Part shown: positions 13,112-16,962 of the stretch, piece after piece
Layout: each line of letters starts with the position of its first letter
Position numbering within the stretch: position 1 is the stretch's first letter
DNA from: an uncultured Clostridia bacterium
GTDB lineage: Bacteria > Bacillota_A > Clostridia > Christensenellales > Aristaeellaceae
DNA length: 16,962 bases
Reading direction: 5' to 3'
NCBI GenBank assembly: GCA_946408865.1
Contig: CAMJTZ010000025.1
Location: 1 to 16,962 of the forward strand
Notes under the pieces: model-generated
What the model was told of the DNA's origin: nothing
Database searches by the model: none
Seen by the model: the letters and a program-made list of their open reading frames with translations, nothing else
Position numbers and translations under genes: made by a program

Positions 13112-15265
13112 TCAGTTGAAAATCAGGTACAGTAACACCGCGATCAATCCGGCACCAAACAGAATCAGACCGTACGAAAAGCTGTTGACGATGTTGACAG
13201 CTTTTTTCGGTACCACATCCGGCACCGACAGGTCGTCCGGCTGGCTGTCCCCGGGCTTAATCGCGGGAATCGGAATCCTGCGGAGAATGCTCTTCTCCGC
13301 CAGGTCTGCCGCCGCGTCCGGAATCAGCGCGATTCCGCGGATCACGTTCCGCACAGCCCCGCGGATACCCCGCGCCAGCGGCCGGCGGTCTTCCTCATCC
13401 GTCAGGGCGTCTGGAACCGAAGCCAGCAGCCGGATGGGTTTCTCCATCAGGAACCGGCAGGCCGCCGGCAAGATTTTGCTGCCGAAGGTGTTGATCCCGC
13501 CGCAGATCCGGGTCGTCAGCCAGGTCACGCCGGATACCAGGGGCCGGTATACCGCCTCCTCCAGGTCCAGCCAGGTGGGCCAGCGGTCCGTGTATTCCCG
13601 GATTCCGTTTTGCTTTTTCCGCGTCAGCAGCGGACGGATGACACCGAAGTAAACAATTGCCCCGATGGCCAGGGAGATGCCGGCACCCTTCAGGTTTTCC
13701 AGGGAGAACCAGTGGATCGCATGGTGTACCCCTTCCCCGTTCATGAATTCCTGGCCCATCTCCGCGATCCGCGCCATGGTGGCGGAGGGCGTCGTGCCCA
13801 TCAGCGGCAGCAGGGCCGCCGGAATCAGCAGGGCCGCCGCGCTGAAGCGGTTCATGTATTTCCGGTTCAGGCCGTCATACCGCGCCTGCACCGCCGGGTC
13901 CGCGTTCTTTTCCACAAATACCGCCACAAACAGTTTCGTCATGTAGGCGGCCGTCAGCCCGCCGCTCAGCAGGAACACCCATTCCGCACCCTTCATCAGC
14001 AGCACGGAGCTTCCCGTCTCCGCCAGCACTTCCGTGTATTCCACAATGCTTTCATGCAGCAGGGTTTTGCTGATGTATCCGCTGAAGAACGGAACGCCGG
14101 CAATTCCCAGGCATCCGCACAGGAAGGCCGCCGTCAGCACGGGCTTTCCCCGGCCGAAGCCCCGGATATCGTTCAGGTTCAGCTTGTGGGTGTTCATATA
14201 GACGGCGCCGGCGCACATGAACAGCACCAGTTTGAACATGGAATGGTTGATCATGTGCAGTTCCGTGCCCCAGACCGCCAGTCCGTTTTCCTCGCCCAGC
14301 AGGCATTGCATCCCGATCCCCGTCAGGATAAACCCGATCTGTGATACGGAGGAACAGGCCAGGGTTTTCTTCAGGTTGACGGAGAAAACCGCCAGCACGG
14401 CCCCCAGCAGCATGGTCATTTCCCCCAGGGCCAGCAGGGCCGTTCCCCAGCCTCCGTCATGCAGGAACACCCGGGCGGACAGCACCAGCACGCCGAAAAT
14501 ACCGGCCTTGGTCAGGATACCGGACAGCAGGGCGGATGCCGGGGCCGGCGCGGCCGGATGCGCTTTGGGCAGCCAGATATGCAGCGGGAACATACCCGCC
14601 TTGGCGCCGTATCCGAACAGGATCAGTGCTCCCGCCAGGTACAGCTCCGTCCGCCGCTCCGCCGGAACCGCGGCGCAGGCAGCCCGCAGTTCTGAAATGC
14701 GCAGGGTACCCGTCAGATTGCTGAGCAGGAACAGGCCCATCAGCATCACCATGCCGCCGAGGACGGCCACCGCGAGATACGTCTGTCCCGCCCGCATGGC
14801 CGCCGGGTTTTCGTCGTGCACCACCATCACCCAGGAGGTGAAGGACATGATTTCAAAGAAGATGAAGGCCGTCATCAGGTCCGCCGCCAGGAACACGCCC
14901 ACTGTGGCTCCGAAGGTCAGCAGCGTGAAGAACCAGTAGCGGTTCCGGTTCCGGTAATGATGCAGGTATTCCGCTGAAAACAGGCTGGTCATCATCCACA
15001 TCAGGGCCGCCACAGCGGTATAGACACCCTGGAATCCGTCCATCTCAAAGCGGATGCCTCCCAGCAGCTCCGGCAGTTCGCAGAAGGGTTCCTCCCCGTT
15101 GCAGACCCGGACCAGCGCCAGGGCCACCAGCACGGCTTCCGCCACGGTCACCAGCAGGGCAAAACGGTTCCGTGCCTCCTTGTTCCTCCGGCCCACCAGG
15201 TAGGACAGCAGCGCGCCGGTCATGGGCAGCAGCACCAGTACAGGCAGAAGAATGGTTCCTGTCAT
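13112..15265 (-). CDS. Proton-conducting antiporter-like subunit (NuoL/HyfB/MrpD family) with long C-terminal extension
   Basis: A 717-residue, highly hydrophobic protein. Residues about 1-545 are an antiporter-like domain of the complex I/Mrp/hydrogenase-4 family. The proton-path residues are visible: Glu138 in FFEIMSFTSW, Lys222 in GYGAKAGMFPLHIWLPKAHPAAP, Lys253, Lys345 in HSMFK and Lys400 in SGYISK. An extension (about 550-717) contains a mostly polar, helix-rich stretch and one last membrane helix (697-715). In NuoL a long lateral helix and a last membrane helix occupy a similar place, but homology is not shown. ATG 15265 is chosen because GGAGG lies nine bases upstream; an in-frame start at 15355 falls inside the previous gene. 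ATGA at 15262-15265 couples it to that gene. It is the last gene of the operon. Confidence 0.87.
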   Translation of the reverse strand: MTGTILLPVLVLLPMTGALLSYLVGRRNKEARNRFALLVTVAEAVLVALALVRVCNGEEPFCELPELLGGIRFEMDGFQGVYTAVAALMWMMTSLFSAEYLHHYRNRNRYWFFTLLTFGATVGVFLAADLMTAFIFFEIMSFTSWVMVVHDENPAAMRAGQTYLAVAVLGGMVMLMGLFLLSNLTGTLRISELRAACAAVPAERRTELYLAGALILFGYGAKAGMFPLHIWLPKAHPAAPAPASALLSGILTKAGIFGVLVLSARVFLHDGGWGTALLALGEMTMLLGAVLAVFSVNLKKTLACSSVSQIGFILTGIGMQCLLGEENGLAVWGTELHMINHSMFKLVLFMCAGAVYMNTHKLNLNDIRGFGRGKPVLTAAFLCGCLGIAGVPFFSGYISKTLLHESIVEYTEVLAETGSSVLLMKGAEWVFLLSGGLTAAYMTKLFVAVFVEKNADPAVQARYDGLNRKYMNRFSAAALLIPAALLPLMGTTPSATMARIAEMGQEFMNGEGVHHAIHWFSLENLKGAGISLAIGAIVYFGVIRPLLTRKKQNGIREYTDRWPTWLDLEEAVYRPLVSGVTWLTTRICGGINTFGSKILPAACRFLMEKPIRLLASVPDALTDEEDRRPLARGIRGAVRNVIRGIALIPDAAADLAEKSILRRIPIPAIKPGDSQPDDLSVPDVVPKKAVNIVNSFSYGLILFGAGLIAVLLYLIFN

Positions 15266-16740
15266 ACCGGTCCACCTCCCGTCCCGGCCACCAGGGCCTC
15301 CAGCGCGTTCATCACCGGCACGGAGCAGCAGCCCAGGGCCAGCATCGTAATGCACAGTACCGCCAGCACCGCCAGGATCCTCCAGTCCGGATCACGATCC
15401 TTCTCTGTAAACAGCTGATGCGCGTCCTCTGGCATAATCCAGGCGCGGACGGAGGGCAGGATCAGGTATCCCGCCATCAGCAGCGCGGAAAGCAGCAGCG
15501 CGCCGATTCCGAAAAATGCGTATACACCGCCGGTCTCCCCCGCCGCGCGGATCAGGTTCATCTTGCTGACAAACCCGGGGAGCAGGGGCACTCCGGTCAG
15601 GGCCAGGGCACCCATGGTGTAGGCGGCATAGGTCCGGGGCATCCTGCACCCCAGTCCGCTCATCTCGATCATATACTCCCGTCCGGTCCGGGTAATCACC
15701 GCACCGGCGCAGAAGAACAAGGTAATCTTGATGACGCCGTGGAACAGGAAATGGCTCATGGCAGCCGTCAGTCCGGCGGTTGTCATCAGCATGGCACCAA
15801 AGAGGATATAGCTCAGGTTGCTGATGGTCGAATACGCCAGGCGGCGCTTGATATGCTGTTCCCGGAAGGCGGTAACGGATCCATACAGGATGGTCACCAC
15901 CGTGATCGCCAGCGCGGTTTTCTGTCCCCAGGTCCCGGCCAACATCGCCGTCCCGAAGGCAAAATAGGTGCTCCGGATCACCGCGAAAACACCGCTATTC
16001 ACCACCGCCACCGCGTGCAGCAGCGCTGTCACAGGCGTCGGCGCCACACCGGCCTTCGGCAGCCAGGCATGGAAGGGCACGATGGCTGCTTTCACGCCGA
16101 ATCCCAGGAAAGTCATCATCCAGGCCGCGGTCAGCAGTCCGTCCTCATTCGCGGCGGCGGCCGCCGCTCCGCCGAATACAAAGTCCGCGCGTCCGGTCCG
16201 GCTGATCAGCAGCATGATCCCGATCAGGGAAAGGGCGGCGCCGCTGATGGAATAAACCATATACATCCGGGCTGCCCGCATGGACTTCCGGTCCCCGTGA
16301 TGAGCCACCAGCGGCACTGTAATCAACGTCAGCAGCTCCACGAACAGGTACATGGTGATCATGTTCGCGCTCAGCGCGACACCGGCTGTAACGCCGTAGC
16401 AGATGGTGTAGCATCCGAAGAACCGGGCCTGGTGCTCCTCTTTTTCCATGTATTCAAAGGAATACAGCGAGGCCAGGGGCCAGAGGAAGGAAATCAGCGC
16501 CAGGAAAATCACGCCGATTCCGTCCAGCCGGAAGGCAATGGAAATTTCCGGCGTCAGTTCCGCCAGCGTGAAGACAGCGGCAGGCCTGGTTCCGATCAGC
16601 CAGGCGTTGACCAGGGAGCAGCCCGTCACCGTTGCCAGCGTCCACCGGTTCCGGCCCTGCTGCGTCCGGAATGGAAGCAGCATCACGCCCGCCCCCGCCA
16701 GCACCGGCAGCAGTACCGGCAGCAGTAAAATGAAGCTCAT
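15262..16740 (-). CDS. Proton-conducting antiporter-like subunit (complex I subunit 5/MrpD family)
   Basis: A 492-residue membrane protein of about 14 helices, the usual length for NuoM/MrpD-like subunits. Key residues: Glu135 in LFVELLTLITVP, Lys217 in GFGVKAAIVPFHAWLPKAGVAPTP, Lys338 in FHGVIKITLFFCAGA and Lys393 in LLPGFVSKMNLI. These line the half-channels that move protons or sodium ions across the membrane in complex I, Mrp antiporters and membrane-bound hydrogenases. Which complex it belongs to cannot be decided here, because no redox or hydrogenase subunit lies in the window. GGAGGG precedes ATG 16740, 16 bases after the stop of the preceding subunit gene. It ends in an ATGA overlap with the next subunit. 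Confidence 0.88.
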   Translation of the reverse strand: MSFILLLPVLLPVLAGAGVMLLPFRTQQGRNRWTLATVTGCSLVNAWLIGTRPAAVFTLAELTPEISIAFRLDGIGVIFLALISFLWPLASLYSFEYMEKEEHQARFFGCYTICYGVTAGVALSANMITMYLFVELLTLITVPLVAHHGDRKSMRAARMYMVYSISGAALSLIGIMLLISRTGRADFVFGGAAAAAANEDGLLTAAWMMTFLGFGVKAAIVPFHAWLPKAGVAPTPVTALLHAVAVVNSGVFAVIRSTYFAFGTAMLAGTWGQKTALAITVVTILYGSVTAFREQHIKRRLAYSTISNLSYILFGAMLMTTAGLTAAMSHFLFHGVIKITLFFCAGAVITRTGREYMIEMSGLGCRMPRTYAAYTMGALALTGVPLLPGFVSKMNLIRAAGETGGVYAFFGIGALLLSALLMAGYLILPSVRAWIMPEDAHQLFTEKDRDPDWRILAVLAVLCITMLALGCCSVPVMNALEALVAGTGGGPV

Positions 16741-16756
16741 GGCATTTCCCTCCGTA

Positions 16757-16962
16757 TCACATCAGGGCGTCTGCCACGCGTTTTGCCAGGTCCGTCAGCG
16801 GCTGCGGCCAGATGGTGAAGGCCGCCAGCGCTGCCAGCAGAATCACCGGCACCAGTATCCACCAGTTCGGTTCCCGCTTCTGCAGTTTGGAGTAATCAAA
16901 TCCCTCGCCCGGGAAGAAACCGTGAATCACCACCGGCAGCAGGTATCCCGCTGTCAGCAGCG
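16757..16962 (-). CDS. Antiporter-like subunit, C-terminal end (cut by window edge)
   Basis: The last 67 residues of a minus-strand gene that enters from the right edge; stop TGA at 16757-16759. The segment LLTAGYLLPVVIHGFFPGEG is the usual last-but-one helix region of NuoN/MrpD-like subunits, and a final hydrophobic helix (NWWILVPVILLAALAAFTIW) precedes the end. It is therefore a third proton-conducting subunit in the same operon. Its catalytic residues lie outside the window. Confidence 0.75.
   Translation of the reverse strand, partial: LLTAGYLLPVVIHGFFPGEGFDYSKLQKREPNWWILVPVILLAALAAFTIWPQPLTDLAKRVADALM

Noticed and set aside
15172..16728. 518-codon plus-strand open frame opposite the antiporter subunit gene
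   Set aside because: His/Gln/Arg/Gly-rich translation with no domain, antisense to a complete membrane protein.

Overview
The window looks like chromosomal DNA from a GC-rich anaerobic member of the Firmicutes (Clostridia), perhaps from a gut or rumen lineage. The clues are strong GGAGG-type ribosome sites, promoters of the TTGnnn-N17-TGnTAnnnT type, and a family mix typical of Clostridia: a NusG domain II lipid-side protein, YitT/DUF2179, an ECF S component beside a MocR regulator, an exported LRR protein, a paired ABC exporter and an Mrp/complex-I-like antiporter operon. The exact lineage is inference. The DNA is densely coding. The largest gene-free stretch is about 220 bases (10600-10821), and I saw no rRNA, tRNA, CRISPR array, insertion sequence or prophage.

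Layout. A GT4 glycosyltransferase (minus, cut by the left edge) diverges from a two-gene operon of a NusG-II protein and a YitT membrane protein. The YitT stop overlaps, tail to tail, the stop of a MocR-type regulator (minus). The regulator diverges from an ECF transporter S component. Their shared control region has overlapping promoters and two direct repeats resembling the GabR operator. Next comes a minus-strand pair with an ATGA overlap: a zinc-dependent phospholipase C-like protein, then a VanZ domain fused to a VOC (glyoxalase-like) domain. This pair diverges from an exported VanY-type D,D-carboxypeptidase (plus). A hairpin terminator separates that gene from a heterodimeric ABC exporter (two minus genes overlapping by 8 bases). 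Divergent from the exporter is an operon of an exported leucine-rich-repeat protein and metY (plus). The right end holds the last three genes of a minus-strand operon of proton-pumping antiporter-like subunits (NuoL/M/N or MrpD type); the most upstream of the three is cut by the window edge.

How the parts may work together. Much of the window concerns the cell envelope and membrane transport: glycosyl transfer, peptidoglycan trimming, VanZ, lipid hydrolysis, export and ion transport. The most unusual unit is the mocR/ECF-S pair. The regulator's aminotransferase-like domain has arginine at the usual PLP-lysine position and stops about 100 residues early, while the region it probably controls keeps a GabR-like repeat layout. 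I infer a vitamin-responsive (possibly vitamin B6) uptake switch with a non-canonical sensor domain. Six of the eight promoters I can draw carry an extended -10 TGn element; the two that lack it are the divergent mocR and ECF-S promoters.
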